From assembly GCA_947381965.1 (NCBI GenBank), contig CANCXX010000001.1, positions 1 through 64,000 on the forward strand: DNA of 64,000 nt, given 5' to 3'. The stretch comes from an uncultured bacterium. GTDB lineage: Bacteria > Bacillota > Clostridia > Lachnospirales > Lachnospiraceae. Each line of letters starts with the position of its first letter. The stretch's first letter is position 1. Positions 7,599 through 16,145 of the stretch are shown here, one piece after another. Made by a program: the position numbers and the translations under genes. The notes under the pieces were generated by a model. It did no database searches. It saw nothing but the letters and a program-made list of their open reading frames with translations, and was not told the origin of the DNA.

Positions 7599-8778
7599 AA
7601 TTTCCTTTATTTATCCTTGCAATATACTCCCTCAGATCACTTATAAATTGTTCCCATGACTCCGGATGCTCTACAAAATACAAAGGGCACTTTTTACCTC
7701 CCTCATCAAAATGTCTTCTCATATCCTCCGGCTCCAAATTATATTTATCCAATAGCCATGCGCTTAGCTGCAGCAAAGACTGGTATGTCTCGTCTGTAAA
7801 ATGTCCGTCATCATGCTTGTAGCAGCATTCTATGGAAATAGAATCCTGGTTTCTTCTCTGCACTGCATAGGCAATCTCATTTAAAGGAATACACTGTATA
7901 ATTTCACCATCGTACCCAATAATAAAATGTGCGCTTGCTGATGTTTCACCAGTTGTACCCAGATTTTCAAAATAACTTCTGTTTTGTGCCGCACTTGTTC
8001 CTTTGTTTGCCGTATAATGAACAAAAATATTGTTGACTACATTTAGTTCCTCTCCCGGCCTTGAATATTCATTTATTGTCAGAAAATCTTCCTGTATTGA
8101 TGGCTTTAACACCCCGCCTTCTTCTTTAATATCTTCTGTTTCCTGAACATATGTAACCGGCTTTACTTTATCCTTACTTTCTGTTTTGATAAACAGCTTT
8201 GTTACCATAAATACCAATCCAAAAGCCAATAGAACAATTGGCAGCACCATACACAATATCACGGTAAATCTGGCCAATATACGTTTTTTCCGCCTTATCT
8301 GACGTCTGCGTATCTGCTCTTTTTGCACTTCCGGGTCTATCGGTCTTGCCTGGCGCCTTACTCTTCTGACTGCCTGTCCCTCTGCAGCTGACATTACGCG
8401 GCCGGCTGACGTGCTTCTGACATAAGACTCATTCCCAGACCTTGATGTTTTTTTTACTCTTGAAGCATTTCTAACATTCGATTCACTTCTGTTTCCGCCC
8501 TCCTGTACCCTTCTGGTATTTGGTCTTCTGGTATCCGGCCCTCCTGCATCTGGTCTTCTCTTTTTGGGGCCTGCCCCCCTTCCATCCTCCGATATCCTTA
8601 CACTGTCTCCTGATACCCTTCTTCTGCTGTTTGCTGTATTTCTGATATCCAATACACTTACCGAATCATCCGGCGCGTATCTGGCCCTTATTTCTCTTTC
8701 GGCATTCGATGATGTATTTTTGACACGTTTACGTCTGCTTCCGTCCTCTCTTGATACATCAATAAAATCCAGTTCCAT
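7597..8778 (-). CDS. Membrane-anchored N-acetylmuramoyl-L-alanine amidase
   Basis: A 393-residue predicted peptidoglycan amidase. Residues 1-165 are low-complexity and very basic (many R, K, S, G and short RRPxxGG-like repeats), probably cytoplasmic; one hydrophobic helix follows at about 170-195 (VILCMVLPIVLLAFGLVFMV). The outer part ends in an Amidase_2 domain (about 240-393) with zinc-ligand motifs VHYT, RRHFDEG and KKCP, and SAHFIIGYDG. It should cleave the bond between MurNAc and L-Ala at the cell surface. Start 8778 (MELDF) has a G-rich site; longer in-frame starts exist. A TATACT extended -10 lies at 8826-8831, but no clear -35 is seen. Confidence 0.88.
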   Translation of the reverse strand: MELDFIDVSREDGSRRKRVKNTSSNAEREIRARYAPDDSVSVLDIRNTANSRRRVSGDSVRISEDGRGAGPKKRRPDAGGPDTRRPNTRRVQEGGNRSESNVRNASRVKKTSRSGNESYVRSTSAGRVMSAAEGQAVRRVRRQARPIDPEVQKEQIRRRQIRRKKRILARFTVILCMVLPIVLLAFGLVFMVTKLFIKTESKDKVKPVTYVQETEDIKEEGGVLKPSIQEDFLTINEYSRPGEELNVVNNIFVHYTANKGTSAAQNRSYFENLGTTGETSASAHFIIGYDGEIIQCIPLNEIAYAVQRRNQDSISIECCYKHDDGHFTDETYQSLLQLSAWLLDKYNLEPEDMRRHFDEGGKKCPLYFVEHPESWEQFISDLREYIARINKGN

Positions 8779-8965
8779 TCCGCCCCATCCTTTGTACATA
8801 AAATTACTATGTCCCAGTAGAAAGTAGTATAGCAAACAGATATATAATTTTATTTAATATAATATAAATTTTTTATTAATCTTGGAGTATGTGGGGGAGA
8901 ATTCCTGTATAAAAGACAATTCAAAACCCACCTGAATAAATTTTATGAACACTTCGGAAATATAA

Positions 8966-8994
8966 TTGATAAATCCATTTCTATCAGGTATGAT
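8966..8994 (+). promoter_or_regulatory. Promoter of the plus-strand glycosyltransferase
   Basis: TTGATA (8966-8971), 17-nt spacer, TATGAT (8989-8994), 34 nt upstream of the start codon. Both hexamers are 5 of 6 to consensus. Confidence 0.65.
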
Positions 8995-9027
8995 ATTATT
9001 AAATAATAAGCAGGAGTTTTCAACTAT

Positions 9028-10017
9028 ATGATACCTGAAGTAACTGACAAAAGCGTTTTATTCATTACAACTAAAAACTTAGACTATATCCGCAATGCCC
9101 AGGAAATTAATCTTATTAAAAAGAATGCCTCTTCCTGTAAAATAATTGGCTCCTTAAGCAAACATTATTTTTTTCGGCTGATAACCGTTTTTTTCTCACT
9201 TTTAAAAACTTCTTCCACACCGTATGATACTGTATTTATTGGCTTTGCACCACAGCTGATCCTCCCTCTTTTCCGCTGGAAATTCAGAAAAAAATATATT
9301 ATCATAGACTTTTTTATTTCATTATATGACACTTTCTGCCTGGATCGAAAAGTCATCCCTCCAGATAGCATGGCAGGCCGTTTTCTCCACTTTCTGGATC
9401 AGTCCACTCTTTCTTCTGCCAGACTTATTATCTGTGACACTGTAGCCCATGGTGAATATTTTGTCAAAGAGTTTCAGGCCTCTCCGGATGTACTTTTCCC
9501 TCTGTATCTGCAGGCTGATCAGTCTGTTTATCATCCGATTCCCCAGCGCAAGCCTCCTCATCTTCAGGATAAGTATATAATTCTTTATTTTGGCAGCGTC
9601 CTTCCCTTGCAGGGAATTGATGTAATTTTAAATGCAATGTCTCTTTTAAAAGAAAATAAGAAACTGCTTTTTTATTTTATTGGTCCTATCCAAGGGAAAG
9701 GGCTAAACGCAATCTGCCCCCATTCAAATAACATTATATATATTGATTATCTTCCACAGACCCAGCTGGCGGAATACATTGGATGGGCAGATTTATGTCT
9801 TGCAGGCCATTTTAATAAAAATATTGAAAAAGCCAGACGCACAATTCCTGGTAAGGCATTTATTTATAAAGCAATGAATAAGCCCATGATTTTAGGTGAC
9901 AGCCCTGCAAATCATGAGCTTTTCCAAGCAGATGAAAATACCACTTTTGTAGAAATGGGAAACCCAAAAGCACTTGCATCTGCAATCCTGGACTTATTTG
10001 AAAAACATTTAAAGTAA
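9028..10017 (+). CDS. GT4-like glycosyltransferase
   Basis: A 329-residue GT-B fold glycosyltransferase. The C-terminal half carries YIILYFGSVLPLQGIDVILNAM, the start of the GT4 nucleotide-sugar domain (about residue 178 onward), and GKAFIYKAMNKPMILGDSPAN, which corresponds to the donor-phosphate-binding loop. The N-terminal half is less conserved, with hydrophobic, basic patches suiting a peripheral membrane enzyme. AGGAG lies 11 nt before the ATG. It is the only plus-strand gene of the polysaccharide locus and has its own promoter, so it may be regulated separately. Donor and acceptor are unknown. Confidence 0.82.
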   Translation: MIPEVTDKSVLFITTKNLDYIRNAQEINLIKKNASSCKIIGSLSKHYFFRLITVFFSLLKTSSTPYDTVFIGFAPQLILPLFRWKFRKKYIIIDFFISLYDTFCLDRKVIPPDSMAGRFLHFLDQSTLSSARLIICDTVAHGEYFVKEFQASPDVLFPLYLQADQSVYHPIPQRKPPHLQDKYIILYFGSVLPLQGIDVILNAMSLLKENKKLLFYFIGPIQGKGLNAICPHSNNIIYIDYLPQTQLAEYIGWADLCLAGHFNKNIEKARRTIPGKAFIYKAMNKPMILGDSPANHELFQADENTTFVEMGNPKALASAILDLFEKHLK

Positions 10018-10064
10018 TACCTGCTATATTTATATGGCATCATGTAACATTGCATCCGCCAACA

Positions 10065-11156
10065 TTAACACATAATATTATGTAAAGCCTTACTAAAAAT
10101 ACTCTGTACCAAATGCAAAAAATATACACCTCTGCCCCATCTGCACCTTCCAACACATGTCATTATCTTTAATCTCCACTCCGCCCCCCTTAATGCTCCC
10201 TTCCAAAAAGCGGTCCGGTATGGTTCTCTTCCAAGAACTTCTTTTACAAATTCTATCTTGTCTCTAACCGTGTTTTCGTTTTTAGAATTAAAAAATGATA
10301 ACCTGCAGCATATGCTGAAAGATTTTATTATTCTGTGATAGTATGCCTGGATAAACTGATATTTGTCCTTTGGCTCCCAGACATCCTTCTTAAAAGATTC
10401 TGTCATATAATTTTGCAGATATTTCCATACTTTTCTGTCCTGCGTCATACGATCCGGGCTAAAGCTGTTAGTAATGGAATCGCTCACATAACAGTAATGA
10501 TATACTTTATCTTTACTGTAAACTACCTTTTGTGCACTTCCAAAAGCTGCTACATTAAAAACCATATCATCCAAAACCTTCAGATTAGGCTGGAAGCATA
10601 TACTTTCTTTCTGTAGAAATGCTCTGCGGTATAACTTATCCCAGGGCGCGGCAAGAGAGATTTTTGTTGCATTACCTGTACTCGGAAAGTACAGGGCTCC
10701 TCTCTGTAAAGCTCTGATTTTCTTTTTATCTTCCCAAATAAATCCCCTGCGAAAGTGCTCCCAGGGGTATTCTCTGCTTCCAACATTTTTCCACGCATCC
10801 ATCAGAATCATGTCCGCATCCGGATTCTCGTTTATTCTTTTTAGGAATATTTGGATTGCAGATTTTGCAAGATAGTCGTCAGGATCTGCAAAATACAGCC
10901 ACTTTCCCTGGGCATGTTCAATTCCAGTATTTCTTGCCGCTGCCACCCCTTCATTTTTTTTATGGATTACTCTTATATATGGATATTTACTGGCATAAAA
11001 ATCTGCTATTTCACCTGATTGATCAGGTGAACCATCATCAATCACTATTACTTCAATGTCTTCCTCCTTCACTTCTGTTGTGATACTGTCAAGACATCTG
11101 GAAAGATATTGTTCTACCTTATAAACGGGAATAATAATTGAAAGTAAGGGAGACAT
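10065..11156 (-). CDS. GT2-family glycosyltransferase
   Basis: A 363-residue inverting GT-A enzyme. The N-terminal MSPLLSIIIPVYKVEQYL opens the GT2 domain, VIVIDDGSPDQSGEIADFYA binds the nucleotide, and YFADPDDYL contains the metal-binding DxD. The C-terminal 130 residues are basic and variable, as in many capsule and teichoic-type transferases. The start at 11156 has AAAGGAA 9 nt upstream; the longer in-frame start would intrude on the preceding gene. It is the last gene of the minus-strand locus, 44 bp after the polytopic GT2, and converges with the 9.0-kb transferase. Sugar specificity unknown. Confidence 0.88.
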   Translation of the reverse strand: MSPLLSIIIPVYKVEQYLSRCLDSITTEVKEEDIEVIVIDDGSPDQSGEIADFYASKYPYIRVIHKKNEGVAAARNTGIEHAQGKWLYFADPDDYLAKSAIQIFLKRINENPDADMILMDAWKNVGSREYPWEHFRRGFIWEDKKKIRALQRGALYFPSTGNATKISLAAPWDKLYRRAFLQKESICFQPNLKVLDDMVFNVAAFGSAQKVVYSKDKVYHYCYVSDSITNSFSPDRMTQDRKVWKYLQNYMTESFKKDVWEPKDKYQFIQAYYHRIIKSFSICCRLSFFNSKNENTVRDKIEFVKEVLGREPYRTAFWKGALRGAEWRLKIMTCVGRCRWGRGVYFLHLVQSIFSKALHNIMC

Positions 11157-11200
11157 TGCCGCTGTTCCTTTCTGTTTTTGTAGGGCCGGACACAAAAACT

Positions 11201-12262
11201 TTAACACATATTAAAGGTTTTTTGCCTTTTTTTCCTTTCTCCTGAAATTTTATCATTTTCCTGACCCATACAGCTTTTCCATTGAATCCTTTGTTCTTCC
11301 TCTTCATTCTGCTTCTGTATGAGAAATTCATATTCCATTCTTCTGATATGATACTGTGTGTCCGAGAGTATCCGTCGGTTTGCCGCCATCAGATCTGACA
11401 CAAGACCAATCATAAAGGTCAAAAATCCAACAATAACCAAGGTACATGCCAATATCAGGGATTGTACATGCCCATATCCTTCTCCTATCATAATTAAATA
11501 TAAAAATCGCAGTCCAATCATCATTCCGCATAATAAAGGAATGCAAGACAAATAAGTAAAACATTTAAGAGGCTGGTACATCATATAGGCTCTTAAAATT
11601 ATCACCACCGATTTCTTCACATAAGACCAGATTCCCCGAAACAGCCTTGATGGACGCAAATAGGAATTGGTATGAATTGGTACACTTGTAATTGCAATTT
11701 TATCCCTTCCTGCCTGTACGATTGTTTCCAGTGTATATGTATAATCGTTAATCACATTTATGTGCATTGCCGCTTCCCGTGTCATGGCGCGAAAACCGCT
11801 TGGAGCATCAGGAATATCTGTATTTGATGCCTTTCGCACCGCCCAGCTTCCAAAATGCTGCAGCTTTTTCTTCATGTATGAAAAATGCTCTGTTTCATCT
11901 ATGGGTCTTGCACCAATGACCATATCGGCTTCCCCATCCAAAATTGGCTGGATAAGACGCTGGATATCCTCCGCACAATATTGATTGTCCGCGTCAGTAT
12001 TTACTATAATGTCTGCACCATTTCTAAGACATCCATCCAGCCCCGCCATAAATCCTCTTGCCAGTCCTTTGTTTTGATTAAAGTTTACAATATAATGAAC
12101 TCCCCATCTCTCCGCAACCTTCACAGTAGCATCCTTACTGCCATCGTTAACAATCAGATATTCAATTTCATCTATTCCCTCCAGCTTATCAGGCAGGTCA
12201 TTTAATGCTACTTCCAAAGTATCCGCTTCATTGTAGCAGGGAATTTGGATAATCAGCTTCAT
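11201..12262 (-). CDS. Membrane-associated GT2 glycosyltransferase (DPM/GtrB-like)
   Basis: A 353-residue GT2 enzyme of the dolichyl/undecaprenyl-phosphate sugar synthase type. Motifs: QIPCYNEADTLEVAL at the N-terminus, EYLIVNDGSKD, NTDADNQY (DxD) and APSGFRAMTREAA. Two hydrophobic helices near residues 225-305 (YLSCIPLLCGMMIGLRFLYL and LACTLVIVGFLTFMIGLV) anchor it in the membrane, as in GtrB. It probably makes an undecaprenyl-phosphate-linked sugar for the GT-C protein at 42.3-44.0 kb. Start ambiguous: AGAGGA suits ATG 12262 better than ATG 12268. It has its own promoter and operator just upstream, unlike its neighbours. Confidence 0.88.
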   Translation of the reverse strand: MKLIIQIPCYNEADTLEVALNDLPDKLEGIDEIEYLIVNDGSKDATVKVAERWGVHYIVNFNQNKGLARGFMAGLDGCLRNGADIIVNTDADNQYCAEDIQRLIQPILDGEADMVIGARPIDETEHFSYMKKKLQHFGSWAVRKASNTDIPDAPSGFRAMTREAAMHINVINDYTYTLETIVQAGRDKIAITSVPIHTNSYLRPSRLFRGIWSYVKKSVVIILRAYMMYQPLKCFTYLSCIPLLCGMMIGLRFLYLIMIGEGYGHVQSLILACTLVIVGFLTFMIGLVSDLMAANRRILSDTQYHIRRMEYEFLIQKQNEEEEQRIQWKSCMGQENDKISGERKKRQKTFNMC

Positions 12263-12304
12263 GGACATTGTTCCTCTTCTGAATCTTATATTAACAACCA
12301 TTTG

Positions 12305-12333
12305 CTATAATGCTATTATAAATAGCATTATAG
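12305..12333 (-). promoter_or_regulatory. Operator: 13-bp perfect inverted repeat upstream of the GT2 gene
   Basis: CTATAATGCTATT and its complement separated by ATA. It starts just downstream of the -10 box and spans the expected transcription start. The core GCTATT-N3-AATAGC recurs in the same place upstream of the secreted-protein gene at 44961-44975, next to the XRE regulator. Confidence 0.7.
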
Positions 12334-12336
12334 TCA

Positions 12337-12365
12337 AGTATATGCTACCAAATATATTTTATCAA
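12337..12365 (-). promoter_or_regulatory. Promoter of the GT2 gene, twin of the 44.99-kb promoter
   Basis: TTGATA (12360-12365), 17-nt spacer, TATACT (12337-12342). The spacer ends in GGTAGCA where the twin promoter has TAATAGCA, and both spacers begin with an AATATAT-like stretch. It drives an internal transcript within the locus. Confidence 0.7.
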
Positions 12366-12389
12366 GTACCTTTTAATGGATATAAAGTT

Positions 12390-14255
12390 TCATAATCTTA
12401 TTATTTTGCCTATCTCTCTTTTACATTCCCTTATTGTCTGCCCAAGACCATATAATTTTAAACACCGGATCGTTTTATAAACAGGGGAATTACTTTTCTT
12501 TTCAAACATCCTGTCCTGTGTTGGTTTTTTCTTTTTTTCATCTGACAGCATTTTATATAATATATATTCATAAAAAGGTGACTTCCGGGCATATTTCCAA
12601 AACACATCACTGAAATCACAATCAGGATAATGCCATGGCTTTTCAGGGCCGGCAAAGTGAATAAGCTTTGGATGTTTTCTAGCTTCCATATACATCCTGT
12701 ACTGCCATTGGGGAGCTAAACGGAATATCTTGTCAATTCGGATGTTCCCATAATCAAAAACCACATTCCATGACATATCCAGATATTTGACTTTACCTTC
12801 ACACAACTTATTCAGAATATCCTGATCCAAAAGCTGCCAGTCTCTTTCTACGGCCATTTCCAATATTTTCTCCATAGAAAATGTTTCTCTGAACTTAAAA
12901 AGATTCATCAACAACACACCTGCCTGAAAATAATCAAATGGATGACGTAGTCCTATTTCCTTATCCATATACTTCTTCTTTCCCGGCATAAATCCATTAT
13001 ACAGCCCTGCCGTGTCAATATCGTATACTGCTCCAAGCAAATATTCTTCCAGTTTTGTATGATATAATTCAGCTACATCCGCCTCCGCCACCATATCTGC
13101 ATCCAGGTATAAAACTTTATCATACGCAGATAAAAACCAGGGTAAAACCAGCCTGTAATATGTTTCCACACTAAAATGCGCTTTAACAGGCAGCCGATAT
13201 TTTCCCAGCAGATACTCCGGATCAGCCACCCGCAGACTGACATTGTCTAAACCTGCTGTCATGTTTTTTAACTTTTGTTTCTCCAACTCTTTCATATCGT
13301 GAGAAAGAATTATTATGTCATAAAAGTTATCAGAGCGCATGTGCTCCAGAACTGAAGACAATAAAACGCTTCCAAAAGGCACATACTTTTCATTTACCGC
13401 CATCACTATTGGAATATTATTTTGAACATTTGCCGGCAAAATTTTTTTCACTTCTGTATCCTCAAAAAATATTCTTTGCAGTTCACAAGTCCTGTATTTT
13501 TCCTGTCCTTTCAAATATAGAAAATAAATACCAAATAAACGCTCCCCTAAATAACCGCTTACCCGATATCCATCAATACTGTAATTCCTGCAATCTCTTC
13601 TCTTTTCATGTTCTTCCAAAATATCAAACAGCCATGCACAGTACTCTCCAAATAATTCCTGTTTCATAATAAACATATTACAAAAATATCCATAATCAGT
13701 CTCATACATATATTTATACGCATAAGGATAATGGGAAGGATATTTTTCCTTAATTATTTCCATTACAAGGTCAATATCCTCTTTATATTCATATGCTTTA
13801 GCTGTATATTGCTGATAATTATTACGAAATTTTCTGTTTAAGTCCCTTAACTGTACCGGAGAAGTTGCAATCACATCATAGCTGCTAATTAATTTCCGCA
13901 TATGTTCCCCATCATAATTAAATTTTCGCAGCATATTCCCCGATAATCTTTTTTCCTGTATATCCTGAAAATCATTATGGGGAAATTGCTTATCAGAAAA
14001 AGACATATATCTCCGGTAATGGAAAAAACCATAAAATTCCGCCTGCACATTCTTCCATACCCAATACTGGACGGTAAGCTCACAGTACATGGGATTTTTC
14101 TGTGAAATGTTATTTTCACCTGCATCATCGTGAAGCATATTGGGAAAATGTATGCCAGCATCTGCAGCCCCTGCCTGTATTGGGAATAAAAGCTCATGCC
14201 TGGGAATATAACACTGCTTATGGCATGATATAAATATATTGATGTCTTTGTTCAC
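12390..14255 (-). CDS. DUF4422 - GT8 two-domain glycosyltransferase
   Basis: A 621-residue protein with two GT-like halves. Residues 1-250 form a DUF4422 domain (IFISCHKQCYIP near the start, LTVQYWVWKNV, GFFHYRRYMSF), a family found in capsule loci and thought to be glycosyltransferase-related. Residues 275-540 are a GT8 domain: IPIVMAVNEKYVPFGSVLLSS, VLYLDADMV (DxD), FQAGVLLMNL and LIHFAGPEKPW. The GTG start at 14255 is chosen because GGAGGG lies 10 nt upstream; the longer frame begins with TTG. It may add two sugars in succession. It follows the ABC exporter by 39 bp. Confidence 0.85.
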   Translation of the reverse strand: MNKDINIFISCHKQCYIPRHELLFPIQAGAADAGIHFPNMLHDDAGENNISQKNPMYCELTVQYWVWKNVQAEFYGFFHYRRYMSFSDKQFPHNDFQDIQEKRLSGNMLRKFNYDGEHMRKLISSYDVIATSPVQLRDLNRKFRNNYQQYTAKAYEYKEDIDLVMEIIKEKYPSHYPYAYKYMYETDYGYFCNMFIMKQELFGEYCAWLFDILEEHEKRRDCRNYSIDGYRVSGYLGERLFGIYFLYLKGQEKYRTCELQRIFFEDTEVKKILPANVQNNIPIVMAVNEKYVPFGSVLLSSVLEHMRSDNFYDIIILSHDMKELEKQKLKNMTAGLDNVSLRVADPEYLLGKYRLPVKAHFSVETYYRLVLPWFLSAYDKVLYLDADMVAEADVAELYHTKLEEYLLGAVYDIDTAGLYNGFMPGKKKYMDKEIGLRHPFDYFQAGVLLMNLFKFRETFSMEKILEMAVERDWQLLDQDILNKLCEGKVKYLDMSWNVVFDYGNIRIDKIFRLAPQWQYRMYMEARKHPKLIHFAGPEKPWHYPDCDFSDVFWKYARKSPFYEYILYKMLSDEKKKKPTQDRMFEKKSNSPVYKTIRCLKLYGLGQTIRECKREIGKIIRL

Positions 14256-14294
14256 AGTGCAAATCCCTCCATTCAACTTTCACCAGATTTATCA

Positions 14295-15032
14295 TCATGC
14301 CATAAATTTTATATAATCAGCTATGACTTTTTCTGGTTTGCCAATCTCTTTTACTTCTCCATTATGTATCCATAAAACCTCATGACATAGCTCTCTTAAC
14401 GTTTTCATATCATGGGATACAATAATTACTGTTCTGTCTTTATCCGTAATCAGTTCCTTCATTTTCGCCAGACTTTTCTTCCGGAAACGTTCATCCCCTA
14501 CACTTAACACCTCATCTACCAGCATAATATCTGTTTCCAGCATTGCAGTAATGGCAAAAGCAAGTTTTGAGTGCATGCCGCTTGAATAGGTGCGGACTGG
14601 CCTGTCTATAAATTCTCCAATCTCTGCAAATTCAATAATTTCCTGCATTTTATTCTCAATTTCATTTTCAGAAAATCCAAGCAACATTCCGCTTAAAATG
14701 ATATTTTCCCTGCCAGTTAGCGCATCCTTAAATCCAACTCCCAGAGCCATCAGCGAAACCGTATGTCCCTTTAAATCAATCGTTCCTTCATTTGGCGAAA
14801 ATACTCCAGCAATCGAACGGAGCAGAGTGGATTTCCCACTGCCATTTCTTCCGATAATGCCAAGAATTCCTCCCTTTTCTACAGAAAAAGAAACATTCTT
14901 TACAGCTTCAAACATTATATTTCTTTCTTTTTTCTTGAAAAAACTCTTTCTTATGGAAATATTATTTAAAATTTGATAGTAAATAGATACATTTCTTACT
15001 TCTATTGCATTTTCTACCTTTTCCTTGTCCAT
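14295..15032 (-). CDS. wzt: Polysaccharide ABC exporter, ATP-binding subunit (Wzt/TagH type)
   Basis: A 245-residue ATPase. Walker A GIIGRNGSGKST near residue 57-68, the YSSGMHSKLAFAITAM signature and IMLVDEVLSVGDERF (Walker B) are those of O-antigen and teichoic-acid exporters. It stops right after the nucleotide-binding domain, so it lacks the C-terminal carbohydrate-binding domain that recognises a modified chain end in some Wzt proteins. Start and stop overlap with the permease (TAATG), implying translational coupling. It should power export of the finished lipid-linked glycan. Confidence 0.92.
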   Translation of the reverse strand: MDKEKVENAIEVRNVSIYYQILNNISIRKSFFKKKERNIMFEAVKNVSFSVEKGGILGIIGRNGSGKSTLLRSIAGVFSPNEGTIDLKGHTVSLMALGVGFKDALTGRENIILSGMLLGFSENEIENKMQEIIEFAEIGEFIDRPVRTYSSGMHSKLAFAITAMLETDIMLVDEVLSVGDERFRKKSLAKMKELITDKDRTVIIVSHDMKTLRELCHEVLWIHNGEVKEIGKPEKVIADYIKFMA

Positions 15033-16126
15033 TAAATCACCTTCACATATGAATTCTCATTGTGGTATATTGTAAATATACCAAGTGCACTTAACACTAA
15101 AGAGATAAGCGCCCATATTCCAAGCATCCGCCAGTCAGGAGTTTCTCCATACAAAACTGCATTTCGCATGGATGCAATTAAAAAAGAAACCGGATTAAAC
15201 TTTTCAAGTAGTTCTCCAAAAGGGTCTGGAACTTTTTTACTAATTGAATAAAAAATGCCAGACAGATACATCAACATATTGGTAGATATTCCAACAATAT
15301 ATGATAAGTCAGATACATAAACCCCATAGTGCATCAATATGGTTCCCACACCAAAAGTAAAAATAAATAAAACAAACACTATCGGGAAAAAGCAAAGAAT
15401 ATTTCTTGTTATTGGAACTTTGAAGAAAAAAAGCATTACAGCCGCAACCCCAAATGATATCATCATTTTAAAACCATTCACAAACATTCGCGCCAACAGC
15501 AAAATATATTTTGGAAGGTATACTTTTGTAACAATTCCTTTATTCCCCCTGACAATGTCAACACTACCATTTATCCCTCTTGAAAAGAAACTAAACATTA
15601 TCAGCCCAAAAAAAATAAAGACAGGAAAATATTTTTCAGCCGCTCTCATGATTGTACCAAATACAAAAGTGTAAATTAACACCATACAAAATGGCTCTAT
15701 CAGCCACCAAAGCCAGTCTAAAAAAGAATTTGCAACTTCTGCGCGCAAGTCTGCCTTCGCCGATCTTATTGCATAATAAAAATATTTTTTTATATCTTTA
15801 AAAAAACGATGTACATATTTTTGTACACCTTTAATAGTAATCTGTTCCTCTGTCAAAAAACACACCAAAAATGGAATAATACATGCAAAAACACAACTCA
15901 TCCCACAGTATTTGATTTTGTAGGACATTGTCATATTGCCAAAATCTATCCTTTTAACGTCTCTCAAATAGGATACAACATATGTACACCCATTAATCAG
16001 AAGAACATATAATATACCCAAAAACAATTTTCTTTTTCCACTTATATCTCCATGTTTTAAATAAATATGAATTCCCCACGCCAAAGCTGCTGGCACCAAA
16101 ATCATTGCAATATTTATCATTACCAT
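15032..16126 (-). CDS. wzm: Polysaccharide ABC exporter, permease (Wzm/TagG type)
   Basis: A 364-residue membrane protein. The C-terminal 260 residues are a typical ABC-2 permease with about six helices: KADLRAEVANSFLDWLWWLIEPF at its start, VRGNKGIVTKVYLPKYIL in the middle and LEKFNPVSFLIASMR near the end. The first 100 residues are unusual, with three extra predicted helices (around 4-22, 33-51 and 72-92). AGG precedes the ATG at 16126. It overlaps wzt and lies 19 bp after cysQ, which ties the sulfate genes to glycan export. Confidence 0.9.
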   Translation of the reverse strand: MVMINIAMILVPAALAWGIHIYLKHGDISGKRKLFLGILYVLLINGCTYVVSYLRDVKRIDFGNMTMSYKIKYCGMSCVFACIIPFLVCFLTEEQITIKGVQKYVHRFFKDIKKYFYYAIRSAKADLRAEVANSFLDWLWWLIEPFCMVLIYTFVFGTIMRAAEKYFPVFIFFGLIMFSFFSRGINGSVDIVRGNKGIVTKVYLPKYILLLARMFVNGFKMMISFGVAAVMLFFFKVPITRNILCFFPIVFVLFIFTFGVGTILMHYGVYVSDLSYIVGISTNMLMYLSGIFYSISKKVPDPFGELLEKFNPVSFLIASMRNAVLYGETPDWRMLGIWALISLVLSALGIFTIYHNENSYVKVI

Positions 16127-16145
16127 AACAACCTGCCTTTTATCC

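Noticed and set aside
10071-10084. ACATAATATTATGT palindrome as an operator
   Set aside because: It lies at the 3' end of the last GT2 gene between convergent genes; in AT-rich sequence it is likely chance.
14295-16126. Wall teichoic acid exporter TagGH as the specific identity
   Set aside because: No TarI/TarJ/TagF-type genes are nearby; the deoxysugar and sulfate genes point to a different polymer.
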